Shown in pieces: positions 17,502 to 26,324 of a stretch of 42,059 bases of DNA (positions are counted from its first letter, which is position 1; every line of letters starts with the position of its first letter). The DNA lies in NCBI GenBank assembly GCA_937873265.1, contig CALMVL010000201.1, positions 1 through 42,059 on the forward strand, written 5' to 3'. A program made the position numbers and the translations under genes. The notes under the pieces are model-generated. The model saw only the letters and a list, made by a program, of their open reading frames with translations, ran no database searches and was not told where the DNA came from. The stretch is from an uncultured Granulicella sp. Lineage in GTDB: Bacteria; Acidobacteriota; Terriglobia; Terriglobales; Acidobacteriaceae.

Positions 17502-18870
17502 AGCGGAAGGCTTGCCTGGCGCGGGGAGACGTCAGGTCTGCGCCGGAACGGACCGGCATCGGCGGGCGGCGGCGAACCGGAGCGCGATACGCCCACCGCC
17601 ACGAGAGCCAGCACGGAAGCGACAGCAGAATGGTGCGAAAGATGACCGCCTCCATCGTCTGCATCACCAGGTAGATCGAAAGCGCCGAAAGCACGACGTA
17701 CTGACTCGCCCATGGTCCGCCGGTGGTCACCGCGCGCCGCCAGACCCGGCCATAGATCCACCCCAGTACGGCCATCGCCGGGATGCAGCCATACCACAGC
17801 TCCACCCAAAGATCGGACACAATGCCTGGCGCCGAACCGACCGCGCCCACCCACCCCAGCGCATCGGCGAAGCCTTCGCCGGTGCCGGCGTTCTGCAGCA
17901 GCTCGGGAACCCCGAAGTCCTCGTATTTTGTCGGCCAGATCGCGCTGGGGATCGGCCGCACCATCACCTGCGCGAGATACCGCCGCATCCAGAAGTAATG
18001 GTCGCGACGCTCGGACGCGAGAATCGATCCGGCGCCGTAGATGTATTCGTTCCCCGTGTCCGGTTTTTCGACGATGTCGCTGACATCGGTGGTGACATCG
18101 AACGAGGATCCGAGGTAGATCGATCCGCGATTGGTCACCAGAAACAGCACCAGCCAGCCCAGCGCGACGCCGGCGACGCCGATGATCAAGACCGGCGGCC
18201 GCTGGCGGCGATTCAGGTACCAGGCCATCAGAACCACGATCACAATGGCGAAGGTCGGTCCACGGCGCGCCATCAGCACCGCCTGCGCGAGCCACGGGGC
18301 GCCAAACAGCACGGCAAACCCGATGCACCAGAGCTTTGGCCCGCCCTTTGCCATCGAACTGACCGAGAGCATCACGCCGACCAGAAGCAGCAGCGATCCG
18401 TCGCGGATGTAGCCGTTGTCGTCCCATCCGCCCGAGTACGATGCGCTGAACGCGTTCACGAATCCGCCCACGTTGTGAATCGTGATCAGCCAGCATGTCA
18501 GCCCCAGCATGCCGGAAAGGAGGCCGCCGATCAGCAGACGCCGACATGCTTCCGGCGAAAGCTCGGCGCGCGGCGAACGATCGGGCGCCGTCACCGGCCG
18601 TCCGAGACGAACTCCGGCGGCCAGGCAGGCGACCACAAACGCCAATAGGCCAAGGATGTTGAGCCGCTGCACAAACAGCAGCTGGTCGGTGTCGAAGAAG
18701 CGCGCCAGGCCATCGGCGGCCAGCAGCTTGGACGGCATCCAGGCGTAGAGGAAGCCCAGCATCGGTCCGATAAACACGAGCGGATGAAAGACATCGCGGC
18801 TGCCGTCAAACGCGGCAATCACGCCGATGGCGCAGATGGCGGCCGCCAGCCAGAGCATGGCCTCAAACAC
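17476..18870 (-). CDS. Wzy-like oligosaccharide repeat-unit polymerase
   Basis: Polytopic membrane protein (about 460 aa) between flippase and glycosyltransferases; MFEAMLWLAAAICAIGVIAAFDGSRDVFHPLVFIGPML...YIYGAGSILASERR...VMVRPIPSAIWPTK. Confidence 0.75.
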   Translation of the reverse strand: MFEAMLWLAAAICAIGVIAAFDGSRDVFHPLVFIGPMLGFLYAWMPSKLLAADGLARFFDTDQLLFVQRLNILGLLAFVVACLAAGVRLGRPVTAPDRSPRAELSPEACRRLLIGGLLSGMLGLTCWLITIHNVGGFVNAFSASYSGGWDDNGYIRDGSLLLLVGVMLSVSSMAKGGPKLWCIGFAVLFGAPWLAQAVLMARRGPTFAIVIVVLMAWYLNRRQRPPVLIIGVAGVALGWLVLFLVTNRGSIYLGSSFDVTTDVSDIVEKPDTGNEYIYGAGSILASERRDHYFWMRRYLAQVMVRPIPSAIWPTKYEDFGVPELLQNAGTGEGFADALGWVGAVGSAPGIVSDLWVELWYGCIPAMAVLGWIYGRVWRRAVTTGGPWASQYVVLSALSIYLVMQTMEAVIFRTILLSLPCWLSWRWAYRAPVRRRPPMPVRSGADLTSPRARQAFRFDGVRHRA

Positions 18871-20551
18871 GGCTCACCCCCTCGGGGAGGGCGGACTTCG
18901 AGCGGCGCAGCAGGCCGAGCGGCATCCTGAGCAGGCGGCGAAGCACGGCCGGCGCCGGCAACCAGCCATGGCGCTTGCCAAGGAACCACAGCAGGGCAAG
19001 CGCGGCCATCGTCGCTCCAAGCATGGCACCCGTGATCGGCCAAGCCAGCTCCGGCCGGCTGGAGCGCAGCATGGCCAGGGCCGCGAGCGCCGCCACGGTC
19101 AGCGTTCCGGTCGCGAAGACGGCAGGCATCCCCTGCGGCACGGTGTCCCGGCGAAACAGCACGAGCAAAACCAGCACGGCCGAGAGCACGTGCGCGGCGA
19201 AGTAGATGGTGAGCGCGCGCGAGGCGCTTCCGCCGTGAAAGAGAAACGCCGTCGCGGCGGCGGCGACCGAGATCGCCCACACCGTGTTGATCACGCCGGT
19301 CGACCGGATCGAGACAATCGAGAGCCGCGCCGCCGCCGGTGCGTTGCCCATGTGAGCCACCGCGACCGCGAGCGCGATCGAGCAGGGAACCGCCGCTCCG
19401 GCAAAGGTCGCGCCATACACATGGAGCAGCAGCGGGATGGCGAGGATCGCCGCCGAGGCCAGCGCGAGCGACGCGAACGTGGCCGCAAAGGTGCACAGCG
19501 CCATCACATTCTGCGGTGTCTTGGCCGCCTCGCCCCTGGGGTCGGCCATGATGGCGTACGACCCTTCGGTCAACAGCGATGGGGCGAGCCCGACGATGTT
19601 GCGCAGCTGGCTTGCGACCGAAAAGAACCCCATCTGGATCAGCGTCGTATCCGCCCGCGCCACCAGCGTCATCAGCCACCAGCCGGAAAGGTTCGCGGCC
19701 ACCAGACCGGCCAGCTGCACAAACCCGAACGCCCACACCTCGCGCAGCATCGGGCCAAGCGGCAGGGGAGCGGCAGGGGACGCCGGTCCGGCCGCGCTCG
19801 CCGAAGAGCGCAGGCCCAGCGGTGCTGCCAGCAGCAGACACACCGCCACCGCACCCGTCGTGACCGCTCCCTGCGCGATGATCATGCGCACCGGCGAGTG
19901 CAGGTGGGCAAAGATCGGCAGCAGCGACACCATGCCCAGACCCACCACCACCGAGAGCAGCACCAGCGCCGCGAGCCGCCGCTGCCCGGTAAAGAAGCCG
20001 CGCGCGCACTCGAGCAGAACGATGCCCACCGCCGAAAGCGCCGCCCATCGCAGAAGCCCGGTGAGGCTTTCTTTGCCGAGCAGATGTGCGATGGGCGCCG
20101 CTCCGAACCACAGCGCAACGGCGGCGAGCACGGCCGAAACCGCCGAGACGATCGCCAGCGCCCGTCCGAGGGTGCCGTACCCGGGCGTCCCGTGCTGGTA
20201 CTTGCCGGAAAACCGCGCCGCCGTCGACCCGATCTGGCCGGCCGCGTAGGTCGAGATATTGTTGGCCGTCGAGATGGCCAGCGAATACGCGCCAAAGGTC
20301 GCGATGCCGCCGAAGCGCGCCGCCAGGATGTTGGCCGTGAAGCCCATCCCGCGCTCGATGAGAATGCCCGCGCCGAGTGCGGAGGTTCCGCTGACCAGGT
20401 GCTTGGCCACATGCTTCGGCACCGGACCGGCGGCCGGTCGGGAGGCGGCCGCCGGCCCCGCTCCAGCCATGACCGGAGCCAGGGGCGACGCGACGTCGAG
20501 CGCCGGATCCGCCGTGTCGAGGGTGGATTCGGTGAAGGAGGCTGAGCTCAT
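18863..20551 (-). CDS. Wzx-like polysaccharide flippase (MATE/MOP superfamily)
   Basis: Polytopic protein; HLVSGTSALGAGILIERGMGFTANILAARFGGIATFGAYSLAISTANNISTYAAGQIGSTAARF is characteristic of oligosaccharide flippase N-termini. Confidence 0.82.
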   Translation of the reverse strand: MSSASFTESTLDTADPALDVASPLAPVMAGAGPAAASRPAAGPVPKHVAKHLVSGTSALGAGILIERGMGFTANILAARFGGIATFGAYSLAISTANNISTYAAGQIGSTAARFSGKYQHGTPGYGTLGRALAIVSAVSAVLAAVALWFGAAPIAHLLGKESLTGLLRWAALSAVGIVLLECARGFFTGQRRLAALVLLSVVVGLGMVSLLPIFAHLHSPVRMIIAQGAVTTGAVAVCLLLAAPLGLRSSASAAGPASPAAPLPLGPMLREVWAFGFVQLAGLVAANLSGWWLMTLVARADTTLIQMGFFSVASQLRNIVGLAPSLLTEGSYAIMADPRGEAAKTPQNVMALCTFAATFASLALASAAILAIPLLLHVYGATFAGAAVPCSIALAVAVAHMGNAPAAARLSIVSIRSTGVINTVWAISVAAAATAFLFHGGSASRALTIYFAAHVLSAVLVLLVLFRRDTVPQGMPAVFATGTLTVAALAALAMLRSSRPELAWPITGAMLGATMAALALLWFLGKRHGWLPAPAVLRRLLRMPLGLLRRSKSALPEGVSRV

Positions 20552-22929
20552 GAGCGGAGCGCGGCCTCCTCGGTCGCTTCGGCGGCGTGCTTGTACTGGT
20601 AGTACGACCGGTAATAGCTGCCCATGCCCTCGCGGCGCGGGTCGAACCCGTTCAGGATCGTTCCCACCATGCGCACCCGGTCGTGCTCAAACAGGTCCCG
20701 CGCCGTCGTCGCCTGGTCGCGGCTGGTGGTGCCGGCGCGCAGCACCAGGATCGCTCCATCGACGTGCCCGGCGAAGATCCGCGCGTCCGCCATGTGCAGC
20801 ATCGGCGGCGTGTCGATCAGAACCACGTCGAACTCCTGCGACAGCCGCGCCAGAAGCTCGCTCAGCCGCGGCGAATGGAGCAGCTCCACCACCTCCTCGT
20901 TGCCCGTTCCGGAGGTCACGATCGACAGGTTCGGGATGGCGGTCGGCTGGCACAGATCCGCGATCGGCGTGTTGACCAGACTTGCCTCGTTGCGCAGGAT
21001 GTCGCGCAGACCGTGCGTGTTCGGCACGTCAAACGCCCGGTTCAGGCCGGGCTTGCGCAGATCGCCGTCGACCAGAACCACGCGCCGCTTGGATCGCGCC
21101 AGCGCCACGCCCAGGTTCGAGGTGACGGTTGTCTTGCCTTCGGTCGCGTTTGGGCTCGAGACCACGTACATCCGCGCCCGTCCGCCGGCCGTATCCGCCA
21201 GCAGGATCGAGTAGGTCGCGTTCCGGTAGGCTTCGGCCACGATCGAAAAGTTCTCATCCCAGCCAGCAATCGCCAGCGCATTCCGCTGTCCCTCGATGCG
21301 CTCCGAAACCTCCATAGCCGATCCGTAGCGGCTCAGACCGCGTCCCGCCGTCACCTTGGGCAGCACCAGCCCCTTTCGGCTCGCCGCCGCCGGAATCACG
21401 CCCAGCTCCTGCACCTGCAGGTACCGGGCTACCTCGCCCGGAGCCCGGAAGACCTCCGTGTTGCGCTCCTTCAGGAAGGCAAAGGCGATGCCAACCACCG
21501 ATCCAAGCAGCAGGCCGACGATCATCGAGATCGACCGCCGCGGCGTCACGGGAACCGCCGGCGGCTTCGCCGCGTCCACCACGCGCACGGTGGAGACCTG
21601 CATGGCCGAGGCGAACCCGGCCTCGCGCGCCCGCTGCAGCAGCGTCTGGTAGAGCTGCTGCTCGCCGTCCACCTCCTTCTGCAGCAGGCTCAGCTTGCTC
21701 GACTCGCTCAGCTCGTTCGAAACACTGGACTCAGCCGCCTGGTACGCCCGCCGCAGCAGGTCCTCGCGGTGCCGAGCGGCGCTGAACTCGTTCTGGACGC
21801 GGCTGGTGCTGGACTTCCGGTCGGTCACCAGCTCGGCCTCGACCTCGCGGATCTGCGACCGCAGGTGAATCACCCGGGGGTTCTCCTCGGTCAAGGGCGG
21901 CACCAGCTTGGAAACCTCCGCCTGCAGCTCGGAGAGCCGGTTTTCGGCTGCGCGGTACGGCGCGCTGTCCTGCACGCTCGGCAGGGTGTCGGCCGCGGCC
22001 GACCCGTTCATCGCGACCTGCGCCTCCTTTTCCATGCGGTCGGCCTGCGCCCGCACCAGCTCTGCCTGCATCTGGCGCAGCCGGTCTTCCGAGACCGAGT
22101 TGCTCTCCGGACTCAGCAGCAGACCGTTTCCGCCGCTCGCCTGCTCCAGCCGGTGCTTGGAGTCCTCGTACTTTGCCCGCACGTCCGCCAGCTGGCGCGT
22201 CAGATACTCGCTGGTCGTCTCCGCCTCGCTGCCCCGGACATCCTGATCCTGCGCCTTGTACTCGCTGACCAGCGTATTGCAGAAGGTCGCTGAAAACCGC
22301 GGGTCCCACGACGAGCACGTGATCTCGACCAGACGGGTCAGGCCGAGCGGCTTGATCTTGACGTGCTGCGCCGCGTCCTCGACCAGGGCGTTGTAGGCCA
22401 GCGGTTCGGTCCGGGCCAGATGCAGGCTGCGCCGGATGCGCGAGATCATGTCCTGCCGTTCGATCGCCGCCGGATGCGCTTCGCGCTCAAGCCGCGCCAC
22501 GGTGCGCTCAAGCAGGGTATCGCTCTCAAGCAGCTTGATCTGCGTCTGGACGTAGCTGTCGCCCGGCGCGCCGGAGCTGTCGCCGGTCATCGCCACATCG
22601 CGCCGGTTCATGAAGTCCCCGTTGAGGCTCTGGATGTCAAGCGATGTGCGTGCCTGATACACAGGCTTCTCCCCCAGCGTCAGCAGAACCGCCAGAACCA
22701 TGCCGGCGAGAGCGCACTTGAGGATCGCCCATCGCCACCGCAGAAGCACACGGTAGTAGTCCACCAGCATCGATCGGCCGGAGCTGCCGGCTGTGCCCGT
22801 CCCGAAGTCGCCGAAGGACATGCCCGCCGGGTACCCGGCGGGGTAGGGAGCGCGTTCCAGCTGCCCCGGGGGAGCCGTCATCCGGGATCTGCGGAGAGAG
22901 GTTTCGTCATCGCGGGAAAAGTGATTCAT
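20548..22929 (-). CDS. Wzc-type polysaccharide co-polymerase / BY-kinase
   Basis: Wzz-like N-terminus (LVDYYRVLLRWRWAILKCALAGMVLAVLLTLGEKPVYQARTSLDI), coiled coils, Walker motifs SSPNATEGKTTVTSNLGVALA, RRVVLVDGDLRKPG, VVLIDTPP, Tyr-rich tail YYRSYYQYK. ATG at 22929 (GTG at 22938 also possible). Confidence 0.92.
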   Translation of the reverse strand: MNHFSRDDETSLRRSRMTAPPGQLERAPYPAGYPAGMSFGDFGTGTAGSSGRSMLVDYYRVLLRWRWAILKCALAGMVLAVLLTLGEKPVYQARTSLDIQSLNGDFMNRRDVAMTGDSSGAPGDSYVQTQIKLLESDTLLERTVARLEREAHPAAIERQDMISRIRRSLHLARTEPLAYNALVEDAAQHVKIKPLGLTRLVEITCSSWDPRFSATFCNTLVSEYKAQDQDVRGSEAETTSEYLTRQLADVRAKYEDSKHRLEQASGGNGLLLSPESNSVSEDRLRQMQAELVRAQADRMEKEAQVAMNGSAAADTLPSVQDSAPYRAAENRLSELQAEVSKLVPPLTEENPRVIHLRSQIREVEAELVTDRKSSTSRVQNEFSAARHREDLLRRAYQAAESSVSNELSESSKLSLLQKEVDGEQQLYQTLLQRAREAGFASAMQVSTVRVVDAAKPPAVPVTPRRSISMIVGLLLGSVVGIAFAFLKERNTEVFRAPGEVARYLQVQELGVIPAAASRKGLVLPKVTAGRGLSRYGSAMEVSERIEGQRNALAIAGWDENFSIVAEAYRNATYSILLADTAGGRARMYVVSSPNATEGKTTVTSNLGVALARSKRRVVLVDGDLRKPGLNRAFDVPNTHGLRDILRNEASLVNTPIADLCQPTAIPNLSIVTSGTGNEEVVELLHSPRLSELLARLSQEFDVVLIDTPPMLHMADARIFAGHVDGAILVLRAGTTSRDQATTARDLFEHDRVRMVGTILNGFDPRREGMGSYYRSYYQYKHAAEATEEAALRS

Positions 22930-22959
22930 GGTGTTCACCTAAGAGACAGAGTTTTCGTT

Positions 22960-22983
22960 CTCCGGATCTGGCCCGGACCGGAG
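22960..22983 (-). other. predicted hairpin in the gap between the export-protein and co-polymerase genes
   Basis: CTCCGG (22960-22965) / CCGGAG (22978-22983), 12-nt loop, about 30 nt upstream of the Wzc-like start. Confidence 0.25.
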
Positions 22984-23068
22984 TTTCGCCGTCGCTGCGG
23001 CATCTCCGGGTACGGTCCAGCGTCCTTGTGCGTACCGCATCGCCGGCCAAAGCCCTCGCTCGCCCGGC

Positions 23069-24061
23069 CTAATGCGCGTAGATGGCGAGACCCACCGCGC
23101 CCTGGAGCACCGTGTCAATGGTGCGGCGGGTGGCCGTCTTGGCTGCGCTGTTTGGCACAAACAACACATCGTTCGCAAACAGTTGCACGTCAGGGGCCTT
23201 TCCTTCGAGAATGCTCCGAACATCCACGGGGATGTCCGTGACCTTCGACCGATCCCCTTCGGTCGGCCGCAGGATCCGCGCCTTCTTGCTCTGCGCGTCC
23301 GGCGCCAGGCCCTCCGCGAGCGAGATCGCCTGCAGCAGGGACATCGACTGGTGCGACGAGAGCGGGAAGCCGCCGGACCGGCGCACCTGCCCGGTCACGT
23401 ACACCACCTCGGCCTTTGGGATCGAGATCACGTCGTTCGGCTCGACGGGGATGTTCTCCGTCGGGTCGCTCGCGTTCAGGAGGCTGTCCAGCGACACCAC
23501 GGCGGTCGAAAACCGGCCCGAAGGGTCCATCTTGGCGTCCGGCAGCGGGATCTTGCCCCAGGCCGCCTCGCGCGTGACCACCACCTTGAAGCCGGCATCC
23601 GGCTTGACCCCGCCGGCCAGCGAGATGACCTCGATCAGTCGCTTCGGCCCCTGCAGCTGGTGAACCCCCGGCGTGTTCACCGAGCCGATCACCGAGACCG
23701 GCCGGCTCTGGTTATCGGTCAGCGCTACGGAAATCTCCGGGTCCGTGATGTACTTCCTCAGCCGACCGGCGAGGGTGGTTTTGAAGTTTTCAAGCGTCAG
23801 CCCGCTCGCCTGGAAGTGACCGGCCAGGGGCAGATCGATGAACCCGTTCGGGTCGATGCGAACCGGCTTATCGGGAATCTCTTCGATGTCGCCCACGTGG
23901 ATCGAAACCGAATCGCCCGGCCCGAGCACATAGTCGGGATTTCCGGTCTCGGACGCGGCTGGCTGGTTCGCGTGGCTCTGCTGGGCAAATCCGCCTGGCC
24001 CGAAACCGAGGACGAGGATCATACCGAAAACCACGGAACGTTTGGAAGCAAGAATCGCCAT
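23069..24061 (-). CDS. polysaccharide export protein (Wza-like, Poly_export + SLBB)
   Basis: ATG at 24061: MAILASKRSVVFGMILVLGFGPGGFAQQ (signal), DYVLGPGDSVSIHVGDIEEIPDKPVRIDPNGFIDLPLAGHFQASGLTLENFKTTLAGRLRKYITDPEISVAL, SLBB SVIGSVNTPGVHQLQGPKRLIEVISLAGG. Confidence 0.9.
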   Translation of the reverse strand: MAILASKRSVVFGMILVLGFGPGGFAQQSHANQPAASETGNPDYVLGPGDSVSIHVGDIEEIPDKPVRIDPNGFIDLPLAGHFQASGLTLENFKTTLAGRLRKYITDPEISVALTDNQSRPVSVIGSVNTPGVHQLQGPKRLIEVISLAGGVKPDAGFKVVVTREAAWGKIPLPDAKMDPSGRFSTAVVSLDSLLNASDPTENIPVEPNDVISIPKAEVVYVTGQVRRSGGFPLSSHQSMSLLQAISLAEGLAPDAQSKKARILRPTEGDRSKVTDIPVDVRSILEGKAPDVQLFANDVLFVPNSAAKTATRRTIDTVLQGAVGLAIYAH

Positions 24062-24144
24062 CGTCTTTCTAACAGGACGCTCCGCCGGAGCCATTGGATG
24101 TTCTATAACCCGGTTGCCGCCCATTTCACCCGCCTCTCCCGCAC

Positions 24145-24169
24145 TGGTCAGAACTTGGTCAGTCTGGTC
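24145..24169. repeat. phased short direct repeats TGGTC(AG)
   Basis: TGGTCAG at 24145-24151 and 24156-24162 (11-bp period), third partial TGGTC at 24165-24169, about 85-110 bp upstream of the export-protein start. Confidence 0.4.
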
Positions 24170-24180
24170 GCATGATCCGC

Positions 24181-24257
24181 CGCCCCGAGGGCGATCCGGA
24201 GCCTCGCTCCACCACGGACGTTGTGTCCGCACCGGGGCAATCGTTTCGTCGAATTGC
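24181..24257 (-). other. array of small perfect hairpins in the leader of the exopolysaccharide operon
   Basis: CGCCC/GGGCG (24181-24193), GGAGC/GCTCC (24198-24210), CGGAC/GTCCG (24215-24229), each pair separated by exactly 4 nt; further stem GCAAT(24237-24241)/ATTGC(24253-24257). Confidence 0.45.
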
Positions 24258-24442
24258 GCGGGCAGCTTTGGCTCGCACCAGGCCTGGCGGTTTCCCATCC
24301 CTATCTCCCTCTGTCCCTGTCGGCTCGCCCCCTGGCCCCCATACGGGCACGCGGCGTGAGCGACGCCCAAACAGGATGCAACCCATCGGCCAAAGATGCC
24401 GAACTTCTGCGCTTCCCTTCCTTCGGTCAGGAATCCGTTCCA

Positions 24443-24496
24443 TTTCGGGTCGGCAACGCCCTGACCGGAGCCACTGGACCTGGCTCGCACCCGAAA
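24443..24496 (-). other. candidate three-way-junction RNA fold upstream of the exopolysaccharide operon
   Basis: 8-bp stem TTTCGGGT(24443-24450)/ACCCGAAA(24489-24496) enclosing two helices: CGGC(24451-24454)/ACCG(24464-24467) with a G-U closure only in minus-strand RNA, and GAGCC(24468-24472)/GGCTC(24482-24486); only 2 unpaired junction nt. Confidence 0.4.
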
Positions 24497-24740
24497 CTCC
24501 GCCGACACCGATGGCGCAAGGGCGCTCAGGCGATCCGCTCCCCCGTTCCGGTGTTCTGAAATGCTCCAAGGCTAACCACTTCAGAGTAATCCCGTTCGCA
24601 CCCTGCATCCCAGAGTGGAAGTTCACTTCCACCTCCGGCCTGGACGCCACATCCAGTTCGTCCCCGCAGATTTCGCCCTGTCACACGGCACGCCGCCATG
24701 AATCCTGCATCACATGTCGGTACACCAGGAGTCCACTCCC

Positions 24741-25061
24741 ATGAAGAAGTTGATTGCCTTCCTTGGATTTGCCGCGCTCGGCGTTGCGGGCTACCTCGTC
24801 CTGAACCCACCGCGGGCCACCGATCCGGCCGACGACGTCGACCAGTTCGGCAGGCGCGTCGGCCGGTGGGGAACCAAACAGCGGGTGAGCGGCGCCGGCA
24901 ACTCCGTCGCGGGCGGCCTCAAGCAGACCGTCGGGGATCTTGCCGGCTCAGACGAGCTCAGCAACGCCGGCGCCTTTGACCAGGCAAAAGGGGCCGTCCA
25001 GGACACCGTCGGCCAGGCCGCCCACGCCGTGGAAGACACCATCCACGACCTGAACCGATAA
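24741..25061 (+). CDS. CsbD-like protein with N-terminal TM/signal segment
   Basis: MKKLIAFLGFAALGVAGYLVLNPP followed by GGLKQTVGDLAGSDELSNAGAFDQAKGAVQDTVGQAAHAVEDTIHD, matching the CsbD pattern (VG.L.G..EL...G..DQAKG..QD.VG). Confidence 0.75.
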   Translation: MKKLIAFLGFAALGVAGYLVLNPPRATDPADDVDQFGRRVGRWGTKQRVSGAGNSVAGGLKQTVGDLAGSDELSNAGAFDQAKGAVQDTVGQAAHAVEDTIHDLNR

Positions 25062-25136
25062 CCAGCCGCTCCGATAACCAGCCGCTCTTCCATTTTGTGA
25101 ACCGACACGCTCCGTAGTCACCGCGACCACTCACCT

Positions 25137-26285
25137 ATGATCACCCAGCAAGCGCCAGCCATCCCATCCCGAACCGCCTCCGACCCCCCGTCGTCGACGA
25201 TGTTCAGTAATCTGTGGGACGCCCGAACCGCCCGCGCCCTGATCACCGCGCTGATCTTTTCCCTTGTTCTCGCCTTTTTCTGGACGGCTCGCGAGACCAT
25301 CACGCTTTTCCTGTTTGCCATCCTTTTCGCCTACTTTCTCGCCCCACTCGTCGGCCGCCTGCAGGGTCGGCTCCATGGCCGCGGCCGCGCCATCCTTGTC
25401 GTATACCTGCTTCTTGGAAGCGTCCTGGCTGTCATCGGCTTTATCGCCGGTCCCCGCCTGGCCGATGAGTTCCGTAGCCTCTTCAGCAGTCTGCCCTCGC
25501 TGGTCGACCGCATCGCCTCCGGCCAGCTCATCGCTCAGCTCGGCCAGCACTACCACTGGAACGGCGCGCGCGAGGATCAGGTGCAGCACCTGCTTCAGGA
25601 CCACCGGTCCGACATCCTCAACTACAGCAAGGCCGTTGCCGCCCGTCTTGCGTCTCCCGTCCAGCACATCTGGTGGCTCATCCTCATCCCCATCCTCAGC
25701 CTCTTCTTTCTGAAGCAGGGCGAAGAGATGGCCACGGACGCGATCGACCTCGGCCGATCGGGTACCGAGCGCACCACCATCCGCGGTTTGGTCAGCGATA
25801 TCAACATCATGCTCGGCAGCTACATCCGCTCGCAGATCATCCTCGCCAGCCTCACCCTGGTCGCCTACACCGTTGTGCTCTCCATCCTGCGCGTGCCCTA
25901 CGCCGTCGTCCTTGGCCCCATCGCCGGCTTTCTTGAGTTCATCCCGGTCGTCGGTCCGGCCGTTGGAGCCGTCTCCGTCCTGCTCATCGCCGTGCTCGCC
26001 GGGTACCCCCACGCCGTCTGGCTCATTCTGTTTCTTGGCATCTGGCGTCTCACCCAGGACTACGTCTCCGCCCCTCGCATCATGGGCAGATCCCTTGAGA
26101 TCAACCCTCTGCTCCAGATCTTTTCCGTGCTCGCCGGGGGAGAGATTGCCGGCGTCGTGGGCGCGCTGGTCGCGGTTCCCGTCGTCGCCACCCTGCGCAT
26201 CCTGTGGCGGCGCGCGGGCAACACGTCCCCTGCAACCAGCCCTGCCGAAGCCCCACAGGCGCTCGAACGCCCCGTCTCCCCCTGA
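25137..26285 (+). CDS. AI-2E family transporter (PerM-like)
   Basis: ETITLFLFAILFAYFLAPLVGRLQ...LIPILSLFFLKQGEEM...LGSYIRSQIILASLTLVAYTVVLSILRVPYAVVLGPIAGFLEFIPVVGPAVGAV...LGIWRLTQDYVSAPRIMGRSLEINPLLQIFSVLAGGEIAGVVGALVAVPVVA. Confidence 0.93.
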   Translation: MITQQAPAIPSRTASDPPSSTMFSNLWDARTARALITALIFSLVLAFFWTARETITLFLFAILFAYFLAPLVGRLQGRLHGRGRAILVVYLLLGSVLAVIGFIAGPRLADEFRSLFSSLPSLVDRIASGQLIAQLGQHYHWNGAREDQVQHLLQDHRSDILNYSKAVAARLASPVQHIWWLILIPILSLFFLKQGEEMATDAIDLGRSGTERTTIRGLVSDINIMLGSYIRSQIILASLTLVAYTVVLSILRVPYAVVLGPIAGFLEFIPVVGPAVGAVSVLLIAVLAGYPHAVWLILFLGIWRLTQDYVSAPRIMGRSLEINPLLQIFSVLAGGEIAGVVGALVAVPVVATLRILWRRAGNTSPATSPAEAPQALERPVSP

Positions 26286-26324
26286 TCGGACCCGGGTCGG
26301 AAGGGCAGCTCCGGCCCAAGTGCC

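Noticed and set aside
18827-20545. Long plus-strand ORF (572 aa) opposite the flippase gene
   Set aside because: Mirror ORF of a GC-rich real gene; Arg/His/Gln-rich composition with no recognisable motifs or TM pattern.
20587-22293. 568-aa plus-strand ORF opposite the Wzc-like gene
   Set aside because: Antisense shadow ORF; no protein-like motifs, while the minus frame has clear kinase and co-polymerase motifs.
24062-24508. N-terminal extension of the polysaccharide export protein
   Set aside because: A typical signal peptide begins at 24061; the extension is low quality and lacks secretion or domain features.
24062-24713. Known c-di-GMP (GEMM-I) riboswitch in the exopolysaccharide leader
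   Set aside because: I looked for the CACGCA.AGGGCAAACC and ACGCAAAGCC core by eye. Only weak resemblance was found (GGGATGGGAAACCGCCAGGCCTGG on minus), not enough to call.
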